Shown here piece by piece: positions 1-7,049 of a stretch of DNA of 13,595 nt. Within the stretch, counting starts at the first letter, position 1. Every line of letters starts with the position of its first letter. Position numbers and translations under genes: made by a program. The stretch is taken from contig CAZQMB010000027.1 in the NCBI GenBank assembly GCA_964594365.1, positions 1 to 13,595 of the forward strand. Reading direction: 5' to 3'. This DNA is from CAIUSP01 sp964594365. Its GTDB lineage: Bacteria; Actinomycetota; Thermoleophilia; Solirubrobacterales; 70-9. Below the pieces are notes generated by a model that did not search any database, had not been told where the DNA came from, and saw only the letters and a program-made list of their open reading frames with translations.

Positions 1-123
1 CTCGGGCTTCGCCGATATGACCGTGAAGTCTTCAAGCTCGTCATCCTCGCCACAGGCAGATATCAACGCAACCGATGCGATCATTGCGATTCCCACTACA
101 CCCAACAGAGACTTCGTCCTCAT
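1..123 (-). CDS. Lipoprotein, N-terminal part only
   Basis: The first 41 codons of a minus-strand gene that runs off the left window edge. The start is MRTKSLLGVV, followed by a hydrophobic stretch (about residues 8-21) and the lipobox I-S-A-C with the modified cysteine at residue 24. An acidic run GEDDELED follows, as is common just after a lipidated cysteine. This is a typical bacterial lipoprotein signal (signal peptidase II type), so the mature protein should be anchored on the outer face of the cytoplasmic membrane. The ATG at 123 is well placed: GAGAGGAA lies 6 nt upstream on the minus strand. The functional domain is outside the window, so its role cannot be told. Confidence 0.8.
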   Translation of the reverse strand, partial: MRTKSLLGVVGIAMIASVALISACGEDDELEDFTVISAKPE

Positions 124-252
124 CTGATCTTCCTCTCGTCCAGTAGTAGATCGAACATCTGAAAACCTCCGCTCCATTCTCGCCCGTGATCAGCGAAGCC
201 GAGAACTCCGTTGTGACACGAGTTTGAACTGGAATCAACGATAGCGATCTCG

Positions 253-327
253 CTAGCCGAACAGCCTCGCGAGGACCGAGAGGATCACGATCAGCGCGAG
301 ACCCGTAAGCACGGCCTCGGATCTCAT
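253..327 (-). CDS. Possible 24-residue single-span membrane peptide
   Basis: A small ATG-to-TAG reading frame encoding MRSEAVLTGLALIVILSVLARLFG. After four polar residues it is one continuous hydrophobic segment with a basic residue near the end, the layout of known bacterial one-helix mini-proteins. The frame opens after an in-frame stop a few codons upstream, so it is not the tail of a larger gene. The upstream sequence GAGAGCGGGATACCG gives only a weak ribosome site. It shares strand with the lipoprotein gene to its left. It could be a chance ORF; no family is recognised. Confidence 0.3.
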   Translation of the reverse strand: MRSEAVLTGLALIVILSVLARLFG

Positions 328-607
328 CGGTATCCCGCTCTCAGATGGGGCGACTCATGTCTCGACTCCACTCGGGATTTCCTCCTCGAAGACGCGCGGG
401 AAGCGGATTATCGGTGAATTCGGTCGCCTGATGTGGGAGGAAGATGGCTTCCCTGGGGGCTCGACAGATCCATCGGAGCCGCAACCGGGGCGGAGACCTC
501 GCTGCTACGGTGAGGCGCATGATCACCCCCGTCGGTCTGGCGAGATTCGGAGGAGGAATCGGGGCGTGTTCCACGTGCGAGCGGGCTCATACCGATGGGA
601 GGTCCGG
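328..607. other. Gap without a convincing gene
   Basis: Long frames here on both strands are rich in Arg, Pro and Gly, lack protein-like composition and look like GC-driven open frames. Only the 33-codon frame at 519-620 has a plausible ribosome site. No tRNA, known riboswitch core or strong terminator hairpin was recognised by eye. The plus-strand promoter for the gene at 608 should be in this stretch but I could not place it. Confidence 0.5.
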
Positions 608-620
608 ATGGATCTCCTGA
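519..620 (+). CDS. Possible 33-residue leader ORF with a CxxC
   Basis: A short frame, ATG at 519 to TGA at 618-620, encoding a peptide with GACSTC near its middle (a CxxC pair). It has a good ribosome site, GGTGAGG, 3-4 nt before the ATG. Its stop lies 10-12 nt inside the next gene (start 608), so translation of the two could be coupled. The peptide is Gly/Arg-rich and matches no family I know. It may be a regulatory upstream ORF or chance. Confidence 0.2.
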   Translation: MITPVGLARFGGGIGACSTCERAHTDGRSGWIS

Positions 621-988
621 TCCAGGTCGGTCTGATCGAGCTCGCCATAGCGGCGCTGCTGGGGTGGGCGGTGGTGATCAAGACCCAGAAGCCAGAGTGG
701 CTCAAGCGGGTAGGAGTGGTTCAACCGCACAGAGTGCTCCAGGTGCACATCGACTACATCCTGATGGGCCTGATCGCGATCGCGGTTGGAGTGGTACTTC
801 CCGACATCCCGGATCTGGCGGCCTATCTGCTCGTCTTCGGGACCTTCGTCAACCCGCTGCTCTTCGTGCCGCTTGCGTTCTCGAAAGACACCGATTCGAA
901 GCTCTGGTTCCGGGCACTGTCGGCGCTCTCGTTCCTCGCGATCTCGGTGTCGCTCGTATGGGCGGCGATCCTCGGCCCGGGGTTCTGA
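608..988 (+). CDS. Four-helix integral membrane protein (126 aa)
   Basis: Start ATG at 608 is chosen over the upstream extension because GGGAGG sits 6-7 nt before it and hydrophobic sequence begins at once. Four membrane spans are visible: about residues 4-24, 50-66, 70-92 and 103-122. Between spans 1 and 2 lies QPHRVLQVHIDYILMG, then a VVLPDIP turn. This layout (His-rich turn, LMG, then a span ending in LP) recalls the styrene-oxide isomerase/hydroxylaminobenzene mutase fold, where a conserved His binds haem or substrate; that link is weak and inferred. The size is shorter than styrene-oxide isomerases (about 170 aa). It could equally be an unrelated small membrane protein. Transcribed in the same direction as the next two genes. 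Confidence 0.7.
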   Translation: MDLLIQVGLIELAIAALLGWAVVIKTQKPEWLKRVGVVQPHRVLQVHIDYILMGLIAIAVGVVLPDIPDLAAYLLVFGTFVNPLLFVPLAFSKDTDSKLWFRALSALSFLAISVSLVWAAILGPGF

Positions 989-1017
989 GCCCGGTGCTGA
1001 GCAGGTAGCCTCGCGTC

Positions 1018-1410
1018 GTGCCGCCAGCCGTGCCAAACACACCGTTCCAGGCAGGTCGAATCCTGATCGGCGCGGCCTTCGTAGCCGCCCCTGGTCCAGC
1101 GGGAAGAGGCTGGGTAGGAGATTCGGCAATGGCAGACGGCGGGGTGATGGCGAGAGCCTTCGGCGCGCGCGATGTCGCCTTGGGCGTGGCAACGATCGCG
1201 GCGGCACGCGAGGGGCGCGGACTCGCGCCTCTGCTCGCCGTCGGGGTCATGGTCGATGCGGTCGACTGCCTGGCCACACTCGCAGCCGGTGAGAGGATTC
1301 CTCGCAAGGCCCGCATCGCATCCGCCGTACTCGCCGCTGCGGCAACCGTGAACGGCGCCTGCCTGCTGGCTCGGGAGCTCGGCGGCACCGAGTCGGCCCA
1401 CCGGTCCTGA
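1018..1410 (+). CDS. Small membrane protein (130 aa), unknown family
   Basis: GTG-start frame 29 nt after the preceding stop. The protein has an Arg-Ile-Leu hydrophobic start (residues 13-26), then GGVMARAFGARDVALG (about 41-56), and Ala-rich spans around 54-63, 71-92 and 101-118. The pattern 'MARxxGARDxALG' followed by 'DAxDxLATL' is one I associate with small four-span actinobacterial membrane proteins of unknown function. There is no clear ribosome site for the GTG; an internal ATG at 1129 would delete the first span, so the GTG is preferred. Likely co-transcribed with the gene at 608 and perhaps with the exporter at 1462. Confidence 0.6.
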   Translation: MPPAVPNTPFQAGRILIGAAFVAAPGPAGRGWVGDSAMADGGVMARAFGARDVALGVATIAAAREGRGLAPLLAVGVMVDAVDCLATLAAGERIPRKARIASAVLAAAATVNGACLLARELGGTESAHRS

Positions 1411-1461
1411 TCTCCAGCTGCACCCGCCCCGAGGAGGGAGGTCGACTCCGACCCGAACCCC

Positions 1462-2610
1462 GTGCCGGTGTGCCGCACCGGAGACCTACGTCTGGCGAGG
1501 CCGATTAGCCTGTCGCAGGTGGCCAAGGGGAAACCCAAAGAGGTGAAGACAGGTGAGTCGAAGCAAGCCGCCGGCAAGCCGCAGCCAGCCTGGGGAATGG
1601 TGTCGATCAGCCTGGTAGCGATCGCCGCTGGCGCATTGGTTGCCAAAGCCATCGGAGCAGACGCTGGGAAAGGCGTAATCGAGGCGGGAGCGGTCCTCGT
1701 CGCCTGGGCGGGACTCCTGGTGGCGGCAGAGAAGCGGCTTACCGCGTCGCTCGGGATGGGTCTGCTGGTCATCTCGATGATGCTGGTCGCCTGGGCGACC
1801 TCAGGGAATGGAATCGCCGCCGGGTTGGTGACCGGTCTGATCATGTTCCTCAGCGCACTCGCTGCACGGCAAACCGGGAAGATGAGCACGGTCGGCTCCA
1901 TCGCCGGCACCATCTACTTCCTCTTCGCCGTACTCGGGATAGTGCGGGGACTGTCAGCGACCGAGGTGGCCCAGACGAGCGCGATCGGGTTCCTCATCGG
2001 CTTCGCCCTGATCCTGATCCTCCACTTCACGGAGATCACCGTCTTCCCCCGTTTGATCGAGCCGAGGAGGCCGAGCGGCAAGGCCTCCGAAGGCAGCAAG
2101 GCTGCAGTGACCCGATTCTTCGCGCGCGGCCCGGGCATGCGGTATGCCCTCGCCCGCGGGATCCTCCTGGGGGTCGGCATGGGCCTCTACCAGGCCGATC
2201 GGAACAGCAACGTCTTCTGGGTGATGATCGCGGTCTGGGTGGTCTTGCAACCTGCGCCGTTGGCGACCTGGGACAAGGCAATCAGGCGTGGGATCGGCAC
2301 CCTGATCGGCTGTCTTGCGGTAGGTGCGGTTGCCTACTTCGTATCCGGCGAGGCGCTCACCGCGATCGCTTTCGGGCTCTTCCTGATCGGCCTCGCGTAC
2401 TACCCGGTCGACTACAGGATCTTCATCACCACGATGAGCTTTCTGGTCGTCACGATCTACGGCGGCGCGACCGAGCAGGGAGTCGTCCACTGGGGATTGC
2501 TCCGCATCCTCGACAACGCGATCGGAATCGCGATTGCATTCCTCGCTGCCTACTGGGTACTCCCCGGTCGCGGCAAGAAGACCGAGAAGCTCCTCTCAAG
2601 CAAGATCTGA
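1462..2610 (+). CDS. FUSC-family (aromatic-acid-exporter-like) membrane protein
   Basis: An N-terminal half of about five spans (roughly residues 46-190), a cytosolic linker, then a second membrane half of about five spans (roughly 230-370). The second half carries the hallmark of FUSC/ArAE-type proteins: a span followed by FWVMIAVWVVLQPAPLATW, then RRGIGTLIGC and later a short 'DYRIF...TIYGG' stretch. Family members export aromatic carboxylates or other small organic acids, or are uncharacterised. The first-half spans are unlike the second, giving the common two-half architecture with a shorter cytosolic domain than E. coli AaeB (about 650 aa). The start is uncertain: GTG at 1462 has GGAGG too far away (about 20 nt), while in-frame GTG at 1519 or 1543 (the latter with AAGGGG 12 nt before) would remove 19-27 residues of non-conserved sequence. 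Confidence 0.75.
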   Translation: MPVCRTGDLRLARPISLSQVAKGKPKEVKTGESKQAAGKPQPAWGMVSISLVAIAAGALVAKAIGADAGKGVIEAGAVLVAWAGLLVAAEKRLTASLGMGLLVISMMLVAWATSGNGIAAGLVTGLIMFLSALAARQTGKMSTVGSIAGTIYFLFAVLGIVRGLSATEVAQTSAIGFLIGFALILILHFTEITVFPRLIEPRRPSGKASEGSKAAVTRFFARGPGMRYALARGILLGVGMGLYQADRNSNVFWVMIAVWVVLQPAPLATWDKAIRRGIGTLIGCLAVGAVAYFVSGEALTAIAFGLFLIGLAYYPVDYRIFITTMSFLVVTIYGGATEQGVVHWGLLRILDNAIGIAIAFLAAYWVLPGRGKKTEKLLSSKI

Positions 2611-2621
2611 CGGCTCGATAG

Positions 2622-3119
2622 TTACTCGGGGCGGCCGAAGTTGCCCTCGCTGGCAAGTCTCCACTCGTCCTCCTGCCAGATGAAGGTCTCGAGGAACGGC
2701 ACCGGGTCTTTGGTGAACCTCTTCCCATCGACGATCAGATCGGTGGCGATCGTGCAGGTGACGGTGATGATGCCGGCGTCGAGATCACGCTTCGCCTCGA
2801 TGTCGGAGATCTCGTAGGAGGCGATCTCGTATTGATCAGCTGACTTCCGAAGCTCGTCCAGATACGAGGCGCGGGTCTCTGAGGACCCGTCTGTGCGGAG
2901 CAGTTGGTACTCGGGGGAGAGCAATTCCCCGACCTTCTCGATGTCGCGTTCGGCCGAGGCCTTCCAGACCGCGTCCAACAATTGACGGGCCTGCTGATTC
3001 GGCGAGAGACCTGAGTCGTCGGCCGCGCTCGAGGTCCCCCCGCACGCAGGCAACACCAACGCGCCGCCCAGAATCACGATTGCGCTCAAGAAGCGGGCCG
3101 TCTTCGATCCGGATCTCAC
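2622..3119 (-). CDS. Lipoprotein with NTF2/DUF4440-like domain
   Basis: 165 residues. The N-terminus has Arg/Lys, a hydrophobic core (about 10-22) and lipobox LPAC with Cys26, then a Gly/Ser/Asp linker. From about residue 40 there is a single domain that starts with a helix reading ARQLLDAVWKASAERDIEKV, followed by 'LLSPEYQLL...' and several beta strands ending in 'WQEDEWRLASEGNFG'. This is the pattern of NTF2-like folds such as DUF4440/SnoaL: a cone with a pocket, often without catalysis. Likely an extracytoplasmic membrane-anchored binding protein. Starts with GTG and no Shine-Dalgarno; TAATCT lies 9 nt upstream on the same strand, so a very short leader is possible. It converges with the exporter gene (11-nt gap) and diverges from the flavin oxidoreductase. 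Confidence 0.75.
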   Translation of the reverse strand: MRSGSKTARFLSAIVILGGALVLPACGGTSSAADDSGLSPNQQARQLLDAVWKASAERDIEKVGELLSPEYQLLRTDGSSETRASYLDELRKSADQYEIASYEISDIEAKRDLDAGIITVTCTIATDLIVDGKRFTKDPVPFLETFIWQEDEWRLASEGNFGRPE

Positions 3120-3207
3120 AGCAGGAGGAGATTACCGAGACGATCGGGATACAGAGTCTTCGGTGCCAGCACCTGATCGCCGAACGCTGGATAATGAGAC
3201 TCGCCCG

Positions 3208-4461
3208 ATGAGCTCCTCCGCCGATTCTCCTTCAGTCAACGCCCTGGCCACGCCGCTCGCCCTTCCGAACGGCACCACGATCAAGAACCGCCTCGCCAAG
3301 GCCGCAATGAGTGAGCAACTCGGCAGCCCGGCGCACGGGCCCACTCCAGAGCTGGAGCGGCTCTACTCCCGCTGGGCCGAGGGCGGCGTGGGACTGAACA
3401 TCACCGGCAACGTGATGATCGACCGGCGGTCGATCGGCGAACCGATGAACGTGGTGATCGAGGACGAACGCGACCTGCCGGGCCTGCGACGGTGGGCCGC
3501 AGCGGCCAGGGAGGATGGTGCCAAGGCTCTGGTGCAGCTCAACCACCCGGGCCGCCAGACCTTGCGCGGGCTCTCCGAACTCGCAGTCGCTCCGAGCGCG
3601 GTACCCGTCGAGCTGGGCCCCGCCTTCGCCCAGCCACGCGCCTTGACCGCAGAGGAGATCGCCGAGATCATCGCTCGGTTCGCGAGCTCAGCACGCATCA
3701 GCATCGATGCCGGCTTCGACGGAGTCCAGATCCACGGTGCACACGGCTACCTCGTCAGTCAGTTCCTCTCGCCGCACACCAACCGCCGAGACGACGATTG
3801 GGGCGGAGATCCCGAGCGCCGCCGTCGTTTCCTGCTGGAGGTGACGAGAGCCATCCGCGCGGCGATCGGTCCCGACAGCGTCCTCTCCATCAAGCTCAAC
3901 TCCGCGGACTTCCAGCGTGGAGGCTTCACCGAAGACGAATCGCTCGCCGTCATCGAGCATCTCGACCGGGAGAAAGTCGACCTTCTCGAGATCTCCGGGG
4001 GCACGTACGAGTCGCCGGCCATGAGCAACGGGGGCCGCTCCGAGAGCACGCAGCTCCGTGAGGCGTTCTTCCTCGACTTCGCCGAACGCGTTCGTGGAAT
4101 CACCAGCGTGCCGCTGATGGTGACCGGCGGTTTTCGGAGCGGCGCCGGAATGACGGAGGCCATCGAAAACGGCGCCACCGACCTGATCGGTATCGCCCGC
4201 CCTCTTGCGCTCGAGCCCGATCTTCCGAAGATGCTCCTGGACTCTCCCGAAACCGCTCGCTCGGATCTGGAACTCAAGAAGATCGGCATCAAGAAGCTCG
4301 ACTCGGCCGCCGATCTGTGGTGGACCCAGCACCAGATCCAACGCTTGGGCGAAGGCAAGGATCCGGACCCCGGCTACGGCGCGCGCCGAGCCGTCTTCGA
4401 CGCGCTACGGCAAGACGGCCGCAACATGCTCAGGCGCCGACGCGGTAGCGCTAGCCGGTGA
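3208..4461 (+). CDS. Old Yellow Enzyme-family NADH:flavin oxidoreductase
   Basis: 417-residue FMN-dependent TIM-barrel ene-reductase, without the C-terminal FAD/NAD domain of 2,4-dienoyl-CoA reductases. Visible family motifs: the N-terminal 'LPNGTTIKNRLAKAAMSE' (about 19-36), LNHPGRQ (111-117), HGAHGYLVSQFLSPHTNRR (176-194), 'DDDWGG' (195-200), and the phosphate-binding end 'TGGFRSG...GATDLIGIARPL'. H176, H179 and Y181 match the substrate-binding His/Asn pair and the proton-donating Tyr of OYE1 (H191, N194, Y196). Such enzymes reduce C=C bonds next to carbonyl, nitro or similar groups using NAD(P)H; the substrate here is unknown. ATG at 3208 is preferred over GTG at 3163 because family similarity begins just after it. 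GATAAT at 3190-3195 is a possible -10 box giving a leader of only a few bases. Confidence 0.9.
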   Translation: MSSSADSPSVNALATPLALPNGTTIKNRLAKAAMSEQLGSPAHGPTPELERLYSRWAEGGVGLNITGNVMIDRRSIGEPMNVVIEDERDLPGLRRWAAAAREDGAKALVQLNHPGRQTLRGLSELAVAPSAVPVELGPAFAQPRALTAEEIAEIIARFASSARISIDAGFDGVQIHGAHGYLVSQFLSPHTNRRDDDWGGDPERRRRFLLEVTRAIRAAIGPDSVLSIKLNSADFQRGGFTEDESLAVIEHLDREKVDLLEISGGTYESPAMSNGGRSESTQLREAFFLDFAERVRGITSVPLMVTGGFRSGAGMTEAIENGATDLIGIARPLALEPDLPKMLLDSPETARSDLELKKIGIKKLDSAADLWWTQHQIQRLGEGKDPDPGYGARRAVFDALRQDGRNMLRRRRGSASR

Positions 4462-4469
4462 CCGGCTAG
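4451..4469 (+). terminator. Hairpin at end of the flavin oxidoreductase gene
   Basis: A perfect 8-bp inverted repeat, CTAGCCGG / CCGGCTAG, with a 3-nt loop that is exactly the TGA stop codon. It is followed by AGTTG rather than a long T-run, so it is a terminator-like hairpin of moderate strength at best. It may end transcription in both directions between the convergent genes. Confidence 0.45.
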
Positions 4470-4476
4470 TTGAAAC

Positions 4477-4521
4477 ACGCCCGACTAGGGTTGGAACCTC
4501 GGGCCCTTCGGTTTCGCAGCC
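4477..4521 (-). repeat. Degenerate tRNA-Arg 3'-end remnant (copy D)
   Basis: On the minus strand this reads as the anticodon-loop-to-acceptor part of tRNA-Arg, diverged: ...GCGAAACCGAAGG, then a T-loop-like GGTTCCAACCC and GTCGGGCGT. It aligns with the intact 3' half at 13548-13595 but has one-base insertions on both sides of the T-loop, and the T-stem no longer pairs. It shares 17 bases (CCTTCGGTTTCGCAGCC on the plus strand, 4505-4521) exactly with the remnant at 7630-7646. It lies between the convergent oxidoreductase and membrane-protein genes, so it is not a functional tRNA but looks like an old attachment-site scar. Confidence 0.6.
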
Positions 4522-4538
4522 CCTAGGTCAGGTCGCCA

Positions 4539-4976
4539 CTAGGCGCGTCGGGCGTTGCGATAGAGAGCGGCTATGGGTATCGCGAATAGGACGGCGAAAA
4601 CGAGGTTCAGGATCGCGTTCTGCCAGAAGCCCGAGGCGAGGGAGAAGATCGTGTCGGGGATGAACCAGGCGAGCAGAGAGATGGCGAAGATCCTGAGGCC
4701 CTGCATGAGATCCTGCCTCATCGGTCCTCGCAGCACGAGAAACAGCGCAACGCCCCACCCCACCATCACCCCGCCCATCACGGCGTGTGCCAACTCGATG
4801 TAGGCCACCGCATCGGGGCCGAACTCCGAGATGCGATCACCCGAGGAGTACACGAGCAGACTGAACCCATCTCTCGCGAGGGCAGGGGCGATGACGAGCA
4901 GCAACCCGAACGCGACCAACGCGACGATCGCCAGGGTCAGCCAGTTGATCCACAGCTTGTTCGATTCGGACCTCAA
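4539..4976 (-). CDS. Four-span membrane protein coupled to MFS exporter
   Basis: 145 residues with spans at about 13-33, 60-82, 93-110 and 120-138. Conserved-looking segments are 'AHAVMGGVMVGWGVALFL' (63-80) and 'AWFIPDTIFSLASGFWQNA' (103-121). I recognise the general type as a small uncharacterised actinobacterial/proteobacterial membrane protein but know no function. Start is TTG at 4976; the bases TTGA overlap the TGA stop of the upstream exporter gene by 4 nt, so translation is very likely coupled. The second gene of the exporter operon; a role as an accessory to efflux is an inference from position only. Confidence 0.75.
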   Translation of the reverse strand: MRSESNKLWINWLTLAIVALVAFGLLLVIAPALARDGFSLLVYSSGDRISEFGPDAVAYIELAHAVMGGVMVGWGVALFLVLRGPMRQDLMQGLRIFAISLLAWFIPDTIFSLASGFWQNAILNLVFAVLFAIPIAALYRNARRA

Positions 4977-6409
4977 CCTGGACTCGCGCTCCCTACCGGT
5001 CCTCCCTCGCCTCCGGCCCTCGGAACGAGCAGCGCAGCGATCACGCCGACGACCAGCACCGCGGCTCCGATGGGCATCGCGGCACTCGCACCATCGACGA
5101 AGGTTTGAGGAGAGGAGTAACTGCCGGCCGCCGAGAATGCAGTGGCGAGGATCGCAATACCCATCACGCCGCCCAACTCACGGATGGTGTTCGTCGCACC
5201 CGAGGCCTGGCCAGCCTCTTTGGGGCGTACCGAGGCGAGCACGGCATTGGCCGAAGGTGCGAACACGAGCGCCATTCCGACGCCTCCGGCGACGAAGGCT
5301 GGTACGAGAGAGGAGTAGGGAACAGCGACATCCATTTTCAGTGCGATCCAACCTATAGCGAATGCCTGGAGGGCGAGACCTGCGGCCATCAGGGGTCGCG
5401 CTCCCAGACGATCGGAGAAGATCCCAGCCACCGGCGCCACCAGCAGCGGCATCGCTGTCCACGGAAGGGTCCGCAGCCCTGCTTGGAGAGCCGAGTAACC
5501 CTGAACCGTCTGGAAGAACTGGGCCAGGAAGAAGATCGCGCCGAATGTCCCGAAGAACATCGCAAACGAGACGACATTCGTAGCCGAGAAGGCCCGGCTG
5601 CGGAAGAAACGGGTAGGGAGCATCGGCGCGGGGCTGCGGCTCTCCCAGTAGAGGAAGCCAGCGAGGGTCAGCACACCGACCGTGATCGTCGAGACGACCG
5701 CGGCACTGCCCCACCCCAGAGCCGGAGCTCGCACGATGCCGAAGGTCAGCGCGAGCAGACCAGCGGCTGCGAGGACCAGACCGGGAAGATCGAGAGTGGA
5801 GTTCGGCCCGTGTGATTCGCGCAATCCCCTCATGACGAGAGGCAACACGATGAGACCTATCGGAACGTTGACCCAGAAGATCCAGTGCCAGGAGATCCCG
5901 GAGATGATCGCCCCGCCCACGACAGGACCGAGGGCCACCCCCAAACCGGACACCCCCGACCACAAGCCGATGGCCAGGCCGCGTCTGCCTTCGGTGGTCG
6001 CCTCGGAGAGGAGGGTCAGTGAGAGCGGGGCGATGCAGGCTGCCCCGAGGCCCTGAAGCGCTCTGGCGGCAACCAACGCGCCCTCATTGGGCGAGAGGGC
6101 CGCAAGAGCCGAGGCCACGGTGAAGACGACGAGACCCACCGAGAACATGCGACGACGACCGAGGCGATCACCCAATGCAGCCGCGGTGAGCAGGAAGGTC
6201 GCAAAGGCCAGCGTGTAGGCGTTGACCGTCCACTGCAGGCCCTCGAGGCCGGCCCCGAGATCGAGGCGGATCGACGGCAGGGCAGTGGTCACCACGAGGT
6301 TGTCGAGCGTGACCATGAACAACGGCACCGCCGTGAGGAGGAAGACCCGAGCCGGAAACTGCTCGCTCATCTGGCGGTTCGCCTTCTTATTGCTGGGATT
6401 CCGCGTCAT
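4973..6409 (-). CDS. DHA2-family MFS drug:H+ antiporter (14 TM)
   Basis: 478 residues, the usual length for 14-span EmrB/QacA-type exporters. Motifs in order: D1 'LDNLVVTTALPSI' (35-47), motif A GDRLGRRRM (80-88) in the loop after span 2, motif B ALQGLGAA (117-124), antiporter motif C GVALGPVVGG (157-166), then WHWIFWVNVPIG (174-185), typical of the subfamily. Members expel hydrophobic drugs or dyes using the proton gradient. The start ATG at 6409 has a strong ribosome site (AGAGGAGA, 5 nt spacing). Divergent from the TetR gene with a palindromic operator between, so drug-induced derepression is the likely control. The C-terminus is a short Gly-rich tail; no missing motif was seen. Confidence 0.92.
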   Translation of the reverse strand: MTRNPSNKKANRQMSEQFPARVFLLTAVPLFMVTLDNLVVTTALPSIRLDLGAGLEGLQWTVNAYTLAFATFLLTAAALGDRLGRRRMFSVGLVVFTVASALAALSPNEGALVAARALQGLGAACIAPLSLTLLSEATTEGRRGLAIGLWSGVSGLGVALGPVVGGAIISGISWHWIFWVNVPIGLIVLPLVMRGLRESHGPNSTLDLPGLVLAAAGLLALTFGIVRAPALGWGSAAVVSTITVGVLTLAGFLYWESRSPAPMLPTRFFRSRAFSATNVVSFAMFFGTFGAIFFLAQFFQTVQGYSALQAGLRTLPWTAMPLLVAPVAGIFSDRLGARPLMAAGLALQAFAIGWIALKMDVAVPYSSLVPAFVAGGVGMALVFAPSANAVLASVRPKEAGQASGATNTIRELGGVMGIAILATAFSAAGSYSSPQTFVDGASAAMPIGAAVLVVGVIAALLVPRAGGEGGPVGSASPG

Positions 6410-6440
6410 CGGGATCTCCTCTCGTCAAATGTACAAGTAA

Positions 6441-6456
6441 GTGAGTGACCACTCAC
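6441..6456. promoter_or_regulatory. Likely TetR operator (16-bp palindrome)
   Basis: GTGAGTGACCACTCAC: two perfect 7-bp arms around a 2-bp centre, in the 73-bp gap between the divergent exporter and TetR genes. Arm size and position fit a TetR-dimer site. On the minus strand it sits between a possible -35 TTGTGA (6458-6453) and -10 TACATT (6433-6428, 19-nt spacer, so imperfect) of the exporter; on the plus strand it lies just upstream of the TetR gene's -10. One bound dimer could repress both genes. Confidence 0.75.
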
Positions 6457-6470
6457 AACCTAAACTATCA

Positions 6471-6476
6471 TAGGCT
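6471..6476 (+). promoter_or_regulatory. Leaderless-type -10 box of the TetR gene
   Basis: TAGGCT (TANNNT pattern) followed by exactly 6 nt and then the GTG start codon; no Shine-Dalgarno is present. In actinobacteria this spacing marks transcripts that begin at the first base of the start codon. An alternative box, TATCAT at 6466-6471, would give a leader of about 4 nt. Confidence 0.4.
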
Positions 6477-6482
6477 TGCCAC

Positions 6483-7049
6483 GTGAGTCCCGCAGCCAGA
6501 ACCCCAGCGCAAGCACAGAAGCGGCGCACGGCCGACGAGCGCAGGGACGAGCTGCTCTCAGCCGCCGCAATCGAGTTCGCGCGCCGAGGTTTCTACGGAA
6601 CGCCGACCACTGACATCGCCTCGCGGGCGGGCATCTCGCACCCGTACCTCTTCCGCCTCTTCCCAACCAAGGAGGAATTGTTCATCGAGTGCATCCGGCA
6701 GAACCACTCACAGATCTGCGAGGCCTTCGTTGCTGCCGGGTCTCCTTACTCCACCGATCCTCCGGCAGCCTTGAGAGCGATGGGCGGTGCCTACGACCAA
6801 CTGCTGGACGAACGTACCGACCTGCTTCGCCTCCAACTTCACAGTCAGGCGGCATGCCAGGAGCCCGCCATCGCAAAGGCGGTTCGCGAGGGGTTCAAGT
6901 CGGTGCTCGATACCGTCACCGAGGTGAGTGGGGCCGATCCGGAGTCCGTCCGCGAGTTCATGGCCAAGGGAATGCTCCTCAACACCCTCGGCGCGATGAA
7001 CATCAACCGCCGGCACCCTCGCTGGATGACCGATCTGCGGCGGAGCTAG
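6483..7049 (+). CDS. TetR-family transcriptional repressor
   Basis: 188 residues. The DNA-binding domain covers about residues 20-66: a first helix RRDELLSAAAIEFARRGF, then the helix-turn-helix PTTDIASRAGISHPYLFRLF and 'PTKEELF', all typical of TetR. The rest is a variable helical ligand and dimer domain with LDERTDLLRLQLHSQAACQ (about 109-127). The GTG start lacks a ribosome site but has a TANNNT box 6 nt upstream, fitting leaderless expression. Being divergent from the MFS exporter with a shared palindrome, it most likely represses the exporter and itself, released by an exporter substrate; the ligand is unknown. Converges with the NTF2-like gene. Confidence 0.92.
   Translation: MSPAARTPAQAQKRRTADERRDELLSAAAIEFARRGFYGTPTTDIASRAGISHPYLFRLFPTKEELFIECIRQNHSQICEAFVAAGSPYSTDPPAALRAMGGAYDQLLDERTDLLRLQLHSQAACQEPAIAKAVREGFKSVLDTVTEVSGADPESVREFMAKGMLLNTLGAMNINRRHPRWMTDLRRS

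Noticed and set aside
328..607. Riboswitch upstream of the plus-strand membrane-protein genes
   Set aside because: GC-rich with possible local stems, but none of the riboswitch core motifs I know is present.
587..1913. Long minus-strand frames across the membrane-protein genes
   Set aside because: Arg/Pro/Ser-rich products without domains, typical antisense open frames in GC-rich DNA opposite well-formed plus-strand genes.
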